Assembly (NCBI GenBank): GCA_902825845.1 | Contig: CADECM010000069.1 | Location: 1 to 33,361 of the forward strand | Direction of reading: 5' to 3' | From: an uncultured beta proteobacterium | GTDB lineage: Bacteria; Pseudomonadota; Gammaproteobacteria; Burkholderiales; SG8-41 | DNA: 33,361 nucleotides | Shown: in pieces, positions 7,439-15,346 of the stretch | Layout: every line of letters begins with the position of its first letter | Position numbering within the stretch: position 1 is the first letter of the stretch | Notes under the pieces: generated by a model | What the model was told of the DNA's origin: nothing | Databases searched by the model: none | What the model saw: only the letters and a program-made list of their open reading frames with translations | Translations under genes and position numbers: made by a program

Positions 7439-8974
7439 TCAATAACTCGTCGGCCAGTTGCGCAACAGATGCTCGCCCACGCCCTTCTTCAGCCGCATGC
7501 GGTGCACTTCCAGCGTGCGAATCAGATAGGCGCGTGTATCGCGCGGGTCGATTACCGTCTGCGCTTCATACAACTCGGCGAGGCCCCATGCTGACGTATC
7601 GCGTTCGACTTCGGCCTTGAGCTGCTTGAAGCGCTCGGGGTCGTCCTCGAACTTCACGCCATACAACACATTGACCGAAACCGCCGGATCCATGAATCCC
7701 AGGTCCGCCATGGGCCAGCATGCAACTTCGTCGGCATTCTTGCCGCCCGCCATGTTGATGAACGCCTGTCCGTAGTTCTTGCGCATCATCACGGTGATTT
7801 TCGGCACGGTGACCAGTGTCATCGCGTTCATCCAGTTGATTACCTTGCCGGGCATTCCGCGAATTTCACCTTCCACACCGATCAGAAACCCCGGCACATC
7901 CACCAGAAACACCAGCGGTATGTTGTACGAATCGCACAACACCATGAAACTGGTCACCTTGTTGCAGGCGTCGGCATCCAGTGCGCCGCCCTTGAACAGC
8001 GGGTTGTTGGCAACAAAGCCCACGCTCTTGCCATCCAGCCGCGCCAACATCGTGACCAGCGACTTGCCGTAGCGCTCCTTCAGTTCGAAGGTCGAATCCT
8101 TGTCGGCGATCGCGCGGATGATTTTGCGCGAGTCGTACACCTGATTGCGCGATTCCGGCAGGATGTCGAGAATGGTCTTGCTCGCCTCGTCGGAGCCGGG
8201 CGGAACCGGCGCCTCGGGCGGCGGCTCCATGTTGTGACTGGGCAGATACGACAGAAAACGCTTTATCGCGTCGAGACACTGCTCGTCGGTATCCACCGCC
8301 ATGTCGGCAAGCCCGGACACGCCGGTGAGCAATTTCCAGCCGCCGAGGTCTTCGGCGCTGATCGGTTTGTTGATCGCAATCGACGTCACATTGGGGCTGG
8401 CAATCGCCATGATCGCACCCTTGCGCATCACCACGAAATCCGACATCGCCGAATACCAGGTCGACGAACCATAGCATTGGCCCAGCAATGCCGAACACCA
8501 TGGCGCCTCGCGCAGGCGCTGGTACTCGGTGGGATCCTGCGCGATGATGGCACGGCCCGCCGCGCCCATGCGATCCGGCATGCGCGCGCCGCTGGATTCG
8601 CCCAGCAGCACCAGCGGCATGCCACGCTTGGCAGCCGTCTGCTTCACGTGCTTGATCTTTTTCATGTTGATCACCGCGCTGGAAGCGCCCAGCACGGTGA
8701 AATCGTTCGACACCAACCCCACCTCGCGGCCGTTGATTTTGCCGAAGCCCGCAACCTTGCCGTCCGCCGGTGTCTTGTGTTTGACCTCCGGCCGGTTGCT
8801 GCGCGCGAAGCGGCCGGATTCAATGAAACTGTCCTTGTCGAGCAAATAGTCGATGCGCTCACGCGCATTGAGATTGCCCTCGGCTTTGCGTTTGGCGAGC
8901 TTTTCGGGACCGCCCATGCCGACGGCTTCGGCCGTTCTTTCCTTGAATTCTTCAATCAGCTTTTCAAATGCCAC
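7439..8974 (-). CDS. Acyl-CoA carboxylase, carboxyltransferase (beta) subunit
   Basis: The product has 511 residues, the usual length of propionyl-, methylcrotonyl- or geranyl-CoA carboxylase beta subunits. It would move a carboxyl group from biotin to an acyl-CoA. Both crotonase-fold halves are visible: the N-terminal half holds NARERIDYLLDKDSFIE, NDFTVLGASSAV and LLGESSGARMPDRMG; the C-terminal half holds GFVANNPLFKGGALDADA, LVFLVDVPGFLIGVEGE and RKNYGQAFINMAGG. The start is GTG with AAGGG 6 bases upstream. It is the last gene of the minus-strand run, 41 bp after a Bug gene. No biotin carboxylase or biotin carrier gene is present in the window, so the substrate is open; the acyl-CoA dehydrogenase in the same run suggests acyl-CoA catabolism. 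Confidence 0.92.
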   Translation of the reverse strand: MAFEKLIEEFKERTAEAVGMGGPEKLAKRKAEGNLNARERIDYLLDKDSFIESGRFARSNRPEVKHKTPADGKVAGFGKINGREVGLVSNDFTVLGASSAVINMKKIKHVKQTAAKRGMPLVLLGESSGARMPDRMGAAGRAIIAQDPTEYQRLREAPWCSALLGQCYGSSTWYSAMSDFVVMRKGAIMAIASPNVTSIAINKPISAEDLGGWKLLTGVSGLADMAVDTDEQCLDAIKRFLSYLPSHNMEPPPEAPVPPGSDEASKTILDILPESRNQVYDSRKIIRAIADKDSTFELKERYGKSLVTMLARLDGKSVGFVANNPLFKGGALDADACNKVTSFMVLCDSYNIPLVFLVDVPGFLIGVEGEIRGMPGKVINWMNAMTLVTVPKITVMMRKNYGQAFINMAGGKNADEVACWPMADLGFMDPAVSVNVLYGVKFEDDPERFKQLKAEVERDTSAWGLAELYEAQTVIDPRDTRAYLIRTLEVHRMRLKKGVGEHLLRNWPTSY

Positions 8975-9015
8975 TGTGAACCCTTAATAAAAGTAAATAA
9001 AATCAATAGGTTATA

Positions 9016-10011
9016 TCATTCCACTCGCGCGCCGGTAGCCTTGACCACGCTCGCCCATTTCGCGATTTCGGAATTCATCAACTCCGCCGCCTGCGCCGGC
9101 GTGCCGGGCTTCAGCGTCGCGCCGTGCGACAACAGGCGCGTGCGAACCTTGGCGTCCTCCAGCGACCGGTTCAATTCCGTGTTGAGGCGGGCGACGGCCG
9201 CCGCCGCCGTGCGCGCAGGCACCAGTATGCCCCACCAGGAACTCGCTTCAAACCCCGGATAGCCCGATTCGGCAAAGGTTGCCAGTTGCGGCGCACCCTC
9301 CGAGCGCTGCAGGCTGCTGATCGCGACACCCCGCAACCTGTTGGAATCCAGATGAGGCTTCAAGGAGGTGATCGCATCCACCACCAGCGGCACGAATCCG
9401 GCCATGGCATCCACGGTTGCCGGCCCGGCGCCCTTGTACGGAATATGCGTGAGGTCGGCTTTCGAGGCGAGCTTGAACAGCTCGATCGCAAAATGGGACG
9501 AGGTGCCGATGCCGGCACTGCCGTAATTGATTCGCCCGGCGCGTGCATGCGACAACGCCACCAGTTCCCTGGGATTACGCGCGGGCAAAGAAGGATGCGC
9601 GGCCAGTACCAGCGGAATCACACCGATCAATCCGATCTGCGCGAAGTCCCTGCGTGTGTCGTAGGAAAGCCTGCCGTACAGACTCTGGTTGATTGCCTGC
9701 GTGGTGTAGGTCTGAATCAACACCGTGTAACCATCCGCAGGCGCGGCAGCGACCAGCGCCGCCGCCAGCGTGGTGCCCGCGCCGCCACGGAAATCGATGA
9801 TGAATTGCTGCCCGATCAGCTCTCCCATGCGTGGCGTGATGCTGCGCGACAGGAATTCACCGGTGCCGCCAGGCGCGAAAGGCACGACCATGCGGATGGG
9901 TTTCGAGGGATAGGACTGCCCTGAAACTGTCGAAGGGGTTTGCGCGAGACCCAATGCGGGCAAGACCACGATTAACGCAGAAGCCAGAACTTTAGTCGCA
10001 TGCGAATTCAT
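9016..10011 (-). CDS. Bug/TctC-family periplasmic substrate-binding protein
   Basis: The product has 331 residues. The signal peptide is short and clear (ATKVLASALIVVLPALGLAQ). Family signatures are YPSKPIRMVVPFAPGGTGEF, a GGAGTTLAAALVAAAPADGYT segment, and IPYKGAGPATVDAMAGFVPL. The ribosome binding site GGAG lies 6 bases before the ATG. The gene sits between the acyl-CoA dehydrogenase and the carboxyltransferase on the same strand; the 121 bp before it contain a strong 12-bp stem hairpin (10052-10080), which could separate its expression from the upstream genes. It is only distantly similar to the other three receptors here, so it probably binds a different ligand. Confidence 0.93.
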   Translation of the reverse strand: MNSHATKVLASALIVVLPALGLAQTPSTVSGQSYPSKPIRMVVPFAPGGTGEFLSRSITPRMGELIGQQFIIDFRGGAGTTLAAALVAAAPADGYTVLIQTYTTQAINQSLYGRLSYDTRRDFAQIGLIGVIPLVLAAHPSLPARNPRELVALSHARAGRINYGSAGIGTSSHFAIELFKLASKADLTHIPYKGAGPATVDAMAGFVPLVVDAITSLKPHLDSNRLRGVAISSLQRSEGAPQLATFAESGYPGFEASSWWGILVPARTAAAAVARLNTELNRSLEDAKVRTRLLSHGATLKPGTPAQAAELMNSEIAKWASVVKATGARVE

Positions 10012-10051
10012 CTTTGCTCCACTTTAACCGACGCGCGCGCCAAACCAAACT

Positions 10052-10080
10052 CGTCGTTCCGGCTTAAGGCCGGAACGACG
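10052..10080. repeat. Perfect 12-bp inverted repeat (REP-like hairpin)
   Basis: CGTCGTTCCGGC (10052-10063) and its exact complement (10069-10080) enclose a 5-base loop. There is no U-tract on either side, so it is not a classical terminator. Palindromes of this type (CGTCRTTCCGGC) are common dispersed intergenic repeats in betaproteobacteria as I recall. It lies between two co-directional genes, where it could stabilise the 3' end of the upstream message. Confidence 0.8.
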
Positions 10081-10132
10081 CATTCGATGCATCCGTTCAC
10101 CGCAGACCATTGTTGCGCTTGACGACACTGGC

Positions 10133-11281
10133 TTAACCCTCGCGCAGCATATGCCTTGCGATCACCAATTGCTGTATCTGCGTAGTACCCTCAAAGATGC
10201 GGAACAAGCGCACGTCACGATACAAACGCTCGACTGCATATTCCTGCATGTAACCCGCGCCGCCGTGAATCTGCACCGCGCGGTCCGCCACGCGCCCCAC
10301 CATTTCAGCGGCAAACAATTTGCAGCATGAGGCCTCCATGGTAATGTTCGCGCCGGTGTCGCGCTTGCGCGCGGCTTCCAGCACCATGCTGCGCGCGGCG
10401 TAGATTTCGGTTTTGGAATCGGCGAGCATCGCCTGGATCAACTGAAAATCCGCAATGGGCTTGCCGAACTGTTTGCGTTCTTTGGCATAGGCCAGTGCCT
10501 CGTTCAGGCAGCGTTGCGCGACACCCGTGCACACCGAGGCGATATTGAGACGCGCACGATCCAGCACCTTCATCGCGGTTTTGAAGCCCATGCCTTCCTG
10601 CCCGCCGATCACGTTCTCAGCAGGCACGCGCACGTTCTCGAAAATCACATCGGCGGTGTGCGATCCGCGCTGACCCATCTTGCGATCGGGCTTGCCGACG
10701 GTGAGCCCCTTTGAGTCGCGCTCGACGATAAACGCGGACACGCCGCGCGCGTCCTTGGAGTTGGGATCGGTGCGCGCCATCAGCGTGAAGATATGGGCTT
10801 CCGGCGCGTTGGTGATGTAACGCTTGGCGCCATTGACGATGTAGTGATCGCCTTGCTTTTCCGCGCGGGTCGTCAGCGCCCCTGCATCCGAGCCCGAGCC
10901 CGGTTCGGTCAGCGCAAACGAGCCGATGATTTCACCGGTGGCGAGCCGGGGCAGATATTTCTGCTTCTGCGCCTCGGTGCCGTCGATCACGATGCCCATG
11001 CCGCCGATGCCGTTGTTGGTGCCCATGATCGAACGAAACACCGGCGACGCCTCGCACAACGCCATGCTGGTGAGCGCCTCTTCTTCGGTGGTCAGCCCAA
11101 GGCCGCCATACGCCTCCGGGATGGTCAGCCCGAACAGCCCCATGCGCCGCATCTCGGCCATGATGTCCGCGGGGATTTCATCAGTCTCGGTGACTTCGCG
11201 CTCGCGCGGAATCAGCGTTTCGCGCACCAGACGCGCGATGGTGTCGAGGAGGATTTGGAAGGAGGCGGGGTCGCGGATCAA
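10133..11281 (-). CDS. Acyl-CoA dehydrogenase
   Basis: The product has 382 residues, typical for short/medium-chain acyl-CoA dehydrogenases. It would oxidise an acyl-CoA to the 2-enoyl-CoA with FAD, passing electrons to electron-transferring flavoprotein. Signatures are FALTEPGSGSDAGAL (substrate and FAD site), YIVNGAKRYITNA, AYAKERKQFGKPIADFQ and FEGTTQIQ, where E364 matches the catalytic Glu of medium-chain enzymes. The start is TTG: an AAGGA lies 6 bases upstream and the previous gene's TAA is in the same frame just before it, so no earlier start exists. It follows a Bug gene by only 9 bp, so the two are almost surely co-transcribed. The chain-length preference cannot be read from the sequence. 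Confidence 0.95.
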   Translation of the reverse strand: MIRDPASFQILLDTIARLVRETLIPREREVTETDEIPADIMAEMRRMGLFGLTIPEAYGGLGLTTEEEALTSMALCEASPVFRSIMGTNNGIGGMGIVIDGTEAQKQKYLPRLATGEIIGSFALTEPGSGSDAGALTTRAEKQGDHYIVNGAKRYITNAPEAHIFTLMARTDPNSKDARGVSAFIVERDSKGLTVGKPDRKMGQRGSHTADVIFENVRVPAENVIGGQEGMGFKTAMKVLDRARLNIASVCTGVAQRCLNEALAYAKERKQFGKPIADFQLIQAMLADSKTEIYAARSMVLEAARKRDTGANITMEASCCKLFAAEMVGRVADRAVQIHGGAGYMQEYAVERLYRDVRLFRIFEGTTQIQQLVIARHMLREG

Positions 11282-11290
11282 AATGTATCC

Positions 11291-12250
11291 TTATTGGAGT
11301 TCAACATTGGCATCTTTGATCACCCTCGCCCACTTGGCAATTTCAGCCTTGACATGCGCGGCAAACTGCACTGGTGTGTCGCCCACCGCTTCCGCACCCA
11401 GTGCCGAGAGCCGCGCCTTCACGTCGGGCAGCTTCACGATACGCTGGGTTTCAGCGGCGAGTTTCTCGACAACCGCTTTGGGTGTGCCCGCCGGCGCCAT
11501 GAGGCCGAACCAGGCGCCGGAGCTGTAGCCCGGCACGCCGGCCTCCGCCATGGTCGGCAGATCGGGCGCGGCCGGTGAACGCGTGGCGGTGCTGACGGCC
11601 AGCGCGCGAATCTTGCCGGCTTTCGCCTGTGGCAGGTACACTGGCATGTTGTCGACGGTGACGATAATCTGGCCGCCGATAAGGTCGGCCAGCACGCCGG
11701 CGCTACCCTTGTAGGGTATGTGCTGCATGCGGGTCCCGGTCATGAATTTGAACAATTCCTGCGACAGGTGCGCGGTGCTGCCGTTGCCGGGTGAGCCGTA
11801 GTTGAATTTGTCCGGATTGGCCTTGAGATGGGCGATGAGTTCCTTGACGCTTTTTGCCGGCACGCGATTGTTGACCACCATGATATTCGGCACCATCGCC
11901 ACCAGGCTGATCGGCGCGAAATCCGTTACCGCGTTCCATGGCAGCTTGCGATAGAGGCTGGGGTTGATGCCGTGGCTGCCGGCGGTTGCCATCAATAGGG
12001 TGTAGCCATCGGCGTTGGCCTTGGCCGCGATATCGCTGCCGATGTTGCCCGCGGCGCCCGGCCGGTTTTCAATGATCACCGGCTGGCCCCAGGTTTCGGA
12101 CATTTTCTGGCCGATCGCGCGCGCCAGAATGTCGGTGGCACCCGCCGGTGTATAGGCGACGATGATCCGTATCGGTTTGGCGGGGTAGGTTTGCGCGACA
12201 GCTGCAACGGGCATCGCGGTCAGTAGCAGTAAATTATTGATTTTAAACAA
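11291..12250 (-). CDS. Bug/TctC-family periplasmic substrate-binding protein
   Basis: I place the start at a TTG at 12250, giving 319 residues, because AAGGGA lies 7 bases before it and it yields a compact signal peptide (FKINNLLLLTAMPVAAVAQ). A TTG at 12274 is also open but adds eight charged residues. Signatures are YPAKPIRIIVAYTPAGATDI, VIIENRPGAAGNIGSDIAAK, IPYKGSAGVLADLIGGQI and LPTMAEAGVPGY. It lies between another Bug gene and the acyl-CoA dehydrogenase on the minus strand. A receptor next to a catabolic enzyme suggests that its ligand is an acid broken down through a CoA ester; this is inference. Confidence 0.92.
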   Translation of the reverse strand: MFKINNLLLLTAMPVAAVAQTYPAKPIRIIVAYTPAGATDILARAIGQKMSETWGQPVIIENRPGAAGNIGSDIAAKANADGYTLLMATAGSHGINPSLYRKLPWNAVTDFAPISLVAMVPNIMVVNNRVPAKSVKELIAHLKANPDKFNYGSPGNGSTAHLSQELFKFMTGTRMQHIPYKGSAGVLADLIGGQIIVTVDNMPVYLPQAKAGKIRALAVSTATRSPAAPDLPTMAEAGVPGYSSGAWFGLMAPAGTPKAVVEKLAAETQRIVKLPDVKARLSALGAEAVGDTPVQFAAHVKAEIAKWARVIKDANVELQ

Positions 12251-12284
12251 CTTTTTATCCCTTGGGTTAGGCAAGACCGTGCGC

Positions 12285-13256
12285 TCACTGCGCCTTGATA
12301 TTGGCGGCCTTGATGACTTTGCCCCACTTGTTGATTTCGTTCTGCACGTACGCCGTAGCCTGTTCCGGCGTATTGCCCACGGGTTCCGCGCCGTTTTTTG
12401 TCAATTGCTGGCTGAGATCCGGCGACTTCAACGCGCGAATGATTTCACCATGCAGCCGATCAACGATCGCGCGCGACGTTTTCGCCGGCGCGGAGACGCC
12501 ATACCAGGTGGTGACTTCATAACCGGGAACGCCGCTCTCGGCCACGGTCGGAATGTCAGGCGCCGCCGCCGAACGTTTTGAACCGCTGACCGCAATCGCA
12601 CGCAGCCGGCCACTGCGTGCATGCTGGATCACGCTGGGCACGTTGCCGAAGTACAGCACGTGGTGCCCACCCAGCAGATCGGCGATCGCCGGACCGCCGC
12701 CTTTATACGGTATGTGCACCCACTTGACCCCGGTCATGTACTGAAACAGTTCAGCCGACAGGTGCACCGTGGTGCCCACCCCTGACGACCCATAGTTGAT
12801 GTCGTTGGGACGCTGCTTCGAAATGGCGATCAGCTCCTTCACGTTGCGTGGCGGAAACGACGGATGCAGGACGACCAGATTCTGCGATTCGGCCACGATG
12901 GTGATGAACGAGAAATCCCGAATCGAATCGAAATTGAGTTTCATCAGCGCCGGATTGGTGGCGTGCCCCGGCGCGTTGAGAATGATCGTGTAGCCATCCG
13001 GCACGGCAGTCCTGGCAAACAGCTCGCTCGCTATGGCGGTATTGGCGCCGCCGCGATTTTCGATCACGAACTGCTGGCCCATCTGCTCGGTCAGTTTATG
13101 TCCCAGCGCGCGCGCCACTATATCGTTGGTGCCGCCTGGCGGAAACCCAACCACAAAGCGTATCGGTTTGGCGGGATAGGTTTGCGCGAGTACCTGTGCC
13201 GAATTCAGCACCGTACATCCCACCACTGCAGCGGCACAACACACCGCGATTCTCAT
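12285..13256 (-). CDS. Bug/TctC-family periplasmic substrate-binding protein
   Basis: The product has 323 residues from the ATG at 13256, which has a strong ribosome binding site (GGAGAAGG, 13266-13259). A longer frame to 13307 would run through the terminator hairpin and is rejected. The signal peptide is MRIAVCCAAAVVGCTVLNSA followed by QVLAQ. Signatures are YPAKPIRFVVGFPPGGTNDI, IPYKGGGPAIADLLGGHHVL and IPTVAESGVPGY. It is the first gene of the run Bug, Bug, dehydrogenase, Bug, carboxyltransferase. The intrinsic terminator of the cupin gene ends right at its ribosome binding site, so its promoter must overlap the terminator, or it depends on readthrough. Confidence 0.93.
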   Translation of the reverse strand: MRIAVCCAAAVVGCTVLNSAQVLAQTYPAKPIRFVVGFPPGGTNDIVARALGHKLTEQMGQQFVIENRGGANTAIASELFARTAVPDGYTIILNAPGHATNPALMKLNFDSIRDFSFITIVAESQNLVVLHPSFPPRNVKELIAISKQRPNDINYGSSGVGTTVHLSAELFQYMTGVKWVHIPYKGGGPAIADLLGGHHVLYFGNVPSVIQHARSGRLRAIAVSGSKRSAAAPDIPTVAESGVPGYEVTTWYGVSAPAKTSRAIVDRLHGEIIRALKSPDLSQQLTKNGAEPVGNTPEQATAYVQNEINKWGKVIKAANIKAQ

Positions 13257-13266
13257 GGCCTTCTCC

Positions 13267-13305
13267 AAAAAATAGCCCCGGCGGACCACAATGGCCCGCC
13301 GGGGC
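13267..13305 (-). terminator. Rho-independent terminator of the cupin gene, abutting the next ribosome binding site
   Basis: Read on the minus strand, GCCCCGGCGG pairs perfectly with CCGCCGGGGC across an 11-base loop and is followed by TATTTTTT. The T run ends at 13267, and the Bug gene's GGAGAAGG begins at 13266. Confidence 0.85.
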
Positions 13306-13330
13306 AACGAGTATAGCGCCCCACCCCACC

Positions 13331-13870
13331 TCAGCGCGCGCCGCTACGCCCCAGTCGTTTGGCGATTTTCGCCTGGCCCTTTTTCGCGTCGAAGCCCTTG
13401 AGATAGACCGGCCCGCTCATGGTGCCGTCCACCGCCATGCCAACAATGCCCTGCGACAGATCCTTGATGGCCAGAAAGATAACATCCTCATCTTTGGGGT
13501 CGGCCACCAGCGTATGCGGTGCCTTGGCGGGGATGTACACCAGCGAACCGGCCGGCGCGCGCACCTTCTTGCCATTGACCGAGCCCACCAGCGTGCCACG
13601 CACCACGTAATTCAGCTGCTCGTTGTTGTGCCAGTGCATGCGCGAACCGGTGCCACGCGGTTTGTTGATATAGCCAACCAGGATGCGCTCGCCCTCGACC
13701 ACACCGCCGTGGGAGGTGGAATAGCCTGTGCCGGCGTCGAGCATCTTCAGCGCCGCCATCCTGAACTGATATTTGCCGCCGGCCCCGCCTTTAACGGCAC
13801 CGGGGGTTTTGGTCTTCGCCGTTTTTTTTGCCGCCGGCTTTTTTGCCTCGGCCTTTTTCACTGCTGCCAT
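13331..13870 (-). CDS. Cupin-domain protein with Lys/Ala-rich N-terminal tail
   Basis: The product has 179 residues from the ATG at 13870, which has GAGGAGAA 7 bases upstream. Residues 1-22 are a basic low-complexity tail (AAVKKAEAKKPAAKKTAKTK) like the tails of histone-H1-like bacterial proteins. The single cupin follows, with metal ligands H79, H81, E84 and H119 (MHWHNNEQLNYVVRG, PAKAPHTLV). Cupins of this kind may be small dioxygenases, isomerases or sensors; nothing here decides which. It lies 19 bp behind the amidohydrolase and ends at a strong terminator, so the two form a transcription unit. There is no signal peptide, so it is probably cytoplasmic. The tail could bind nucleic acid or be a flexible linker. 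Confidence 0.85.
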   Translation of the reverse strand: MAAVKKAEAKKPAAKKTAKTKTPGAVKGGAGGKYQFRMAALKMLDAGTGYSTSHGGVVEGERILVGYINKPRGTGSRMHWHNNEQLNYVVRGTLVGSVNGKKVRAPAGSLVYIPAKAPHTLVADPKDEDVIFLAIKDLSQGIVGMAVDGTMSGPVYLKGFDAKKGQAKIAKRLGRSGAR

Positions 13871-13889
13871 TGCTGGTTCTCCTCGCTGT

Positions 13890-15239
13890 TTACAGGTAAT
13901 CGATGATTTTCCATTCGCCCGGATTGACGTTGACCACGTTCCTGCTGTGGCCTGCACGGCGGTCGGCGTAGACGCGGCCCTCCTTCATCACAATCTGGAT
14001 GTTTTTCTTTTCCTGCAGCACGCGGATGTCCTTGAGCGGATCGCCTTTCACCGCGATGATGTCGGCCAACTTGCCAACCTCGACGGTGCCGAGGTCTTTT
14101 TCCATCTTGATGGCATGCGCGGCATTGCGGGTGGCGGTCTGGATCGCCTCCATCGTGGACATTCCGAGCTTGACGTAAATCTCCAGCTCGCAGGCATTGG
14201 CGCCCATCTCGGGGTCGAAGCCCATGTCGGTGCCCATGGCGATCTTCACACCCGCCTTGTGCATTTTCTGGAAGGTGTCGAAGCAGTACGGCTGCAGCGC
14301 CTTCATTTTGTTGATCACAAACATCGAGGTGCCCTGCTCCAGCCGGCGCTGAATCGCGCGGTCGGTGCGATGCAGCAGCGTCGGCGTCATCCACACATGC
14401 GAGTCAGCGATCTGGTCGATCACTTCTTCGTCGTGGAACACCATGTGCTCGATGGTGTCCGCGCCCGCTTCCAGAGCCATGCGGTGGCCGTTGGGGGTGA
14501 AGCAGTGCACCGCCGCGGGCTTGTGAAACGCATGCGCCTCGTCGACGATGGCGTTGATTTCCTCCTGCGTCATGTTACGGATGTCGGGTTCTTCCTTGTC
14601 GGTGCCGCCGCCGCCGGTGGCGCAGGTTTTGACAATATCGCAGCCCGCCAGCAGGTTGGTGCGGGCAAGTTTGCGCAGTTCCCACGGGCCGTCCGCGGTC
14701 TGAAAGCCCAGGCGCTGTGCCGCGCGCGGCTGGATCAGGTCCAGGTGCGAGCCGGTGATGGTGGTAAAGCCGCCGATAAACATGCGCGGGCCTTCGATCA
14801 CGCCGGCATTGATCGAGTCACGCACCGCGCACAGATGCGGCGTCAGCAGGCCGCGATAGGAATTCAAGCCCAGATCGCGCAGCGTGGTAAAGCCCATGTC
14901 AAAACACAGCTGCGCGTGGAACAGGCCATACATCTGCTGCAGCTCGGGCGTGATTTCCCACTGCGCCACGCGGTAGTTGTGAAACGTCAGGCAGTTGAAC
15001 ATCATGGTATGCAGGTGCACGTCCATCAGGCCGGGCATCAGCGTGAGGCCCTTGCAGTCGATCACCTCTGCCTTTGCCGGCACCTTGACCGCGCCTTTCG
15101 CGCCCACCGCCTTGATGCGGCGGCCCTCGATGACGATTACCGGATTCTTCACCGGCGTGGCGCCGTTGCCATCGATCAGCGTGGCGCCGGTGATGACCTT
15201 GGTCGGGCCTTTTTCTTCGGGTACTTTGAAATCAAACAT
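13890..15239 (-). CDS. Metal-dependent amidohydrolase (imidazolonepropionase/prolidase-like)
   Basis: The product has 449 residues. The metal site of the amidohydrolase superfamily is complete: H75 and H77 (DVHLH), K204 (IVKTCATGG, the usual carboxylated Lys position), H245, H265 and D338 (GTDMG). N- and C-terminal beta-sandwich strands are present (ITGATLIDGNGATPV; GKLADIIAVKGDPLKDI). The family contains Xaa-Pro dipeptidases and enzymes acting on cyclic amides and carbamates; the substrate here is unknown. No signal peptide is evident. GGGAG lies 8 bases before the ATG. The cupin gene follows 19 bp downstream, suggesting that both act on one pathway. Confidence 0.92.
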   Translation of the reverse strand: MFDFKVPEEKGPTKVITGATLIDGNGATPVKNPVIVIEGRRIKAVGAKGAVKVPAKAEVIDCKGLTLMPGLMDVHLHTMMFNCLTFHNYRVAQWEITPELQQMYGLFHAQLCFDMGFTTLRDLGLNSYRGLLTPHLCAVRDSINAGVIEGPRMFIGGFTTITGSHLDLIQPRAAQRLGFQTADGPWELRKLARTNLLAGCDIVKTCATGGGGTDKEEPDIRNMTQEEINAIVDEAHAFHKPAAVHCFTPNGHRMALEAGADTIEHMVFHDEEVIDQIADSHVWMTPTLLHRTDRAIQRRLEQGTSMFVINKMKALQPYCFDTFQKMHKAGVKIAMGTDMGFDPEMGANACELEIYVKLGMSTMEAIQTATRNAAHAIKMEKDLGTVEVGKLADIIAVKGDPLKDIRVLQEKKNIQIVMKEGRVYADRRAGHSRNVVNVNPGEWKIIDYL

Positions 15240-15346
15240 GCGGCATGCTCCCGTGTGTTGCGCGTTTGGTCAGTGGGTTCGTTCTGAACGGTAGTGATTC
15301 CACAAGGCACTGTCAAGCGATGCAAGCCGCGCCTGACCGATGGCCA

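Noticed and set aside
13257..13307. Longer start for the first Bug gene
   Set aside because: It would translate the terminator hairpin and put charged residues before the signal peptide; the ATG at 13256 has a strong ribosome binding site.
13773..15287. Plus-strand frame of about 500 codons opposite the amidohydrolase
   Set aside because: It is antisense to a gene with a complete metal site and is rich in His, Arg and Val in the manner of mirror frames in GC-rich DNA; no domain is recognisable.
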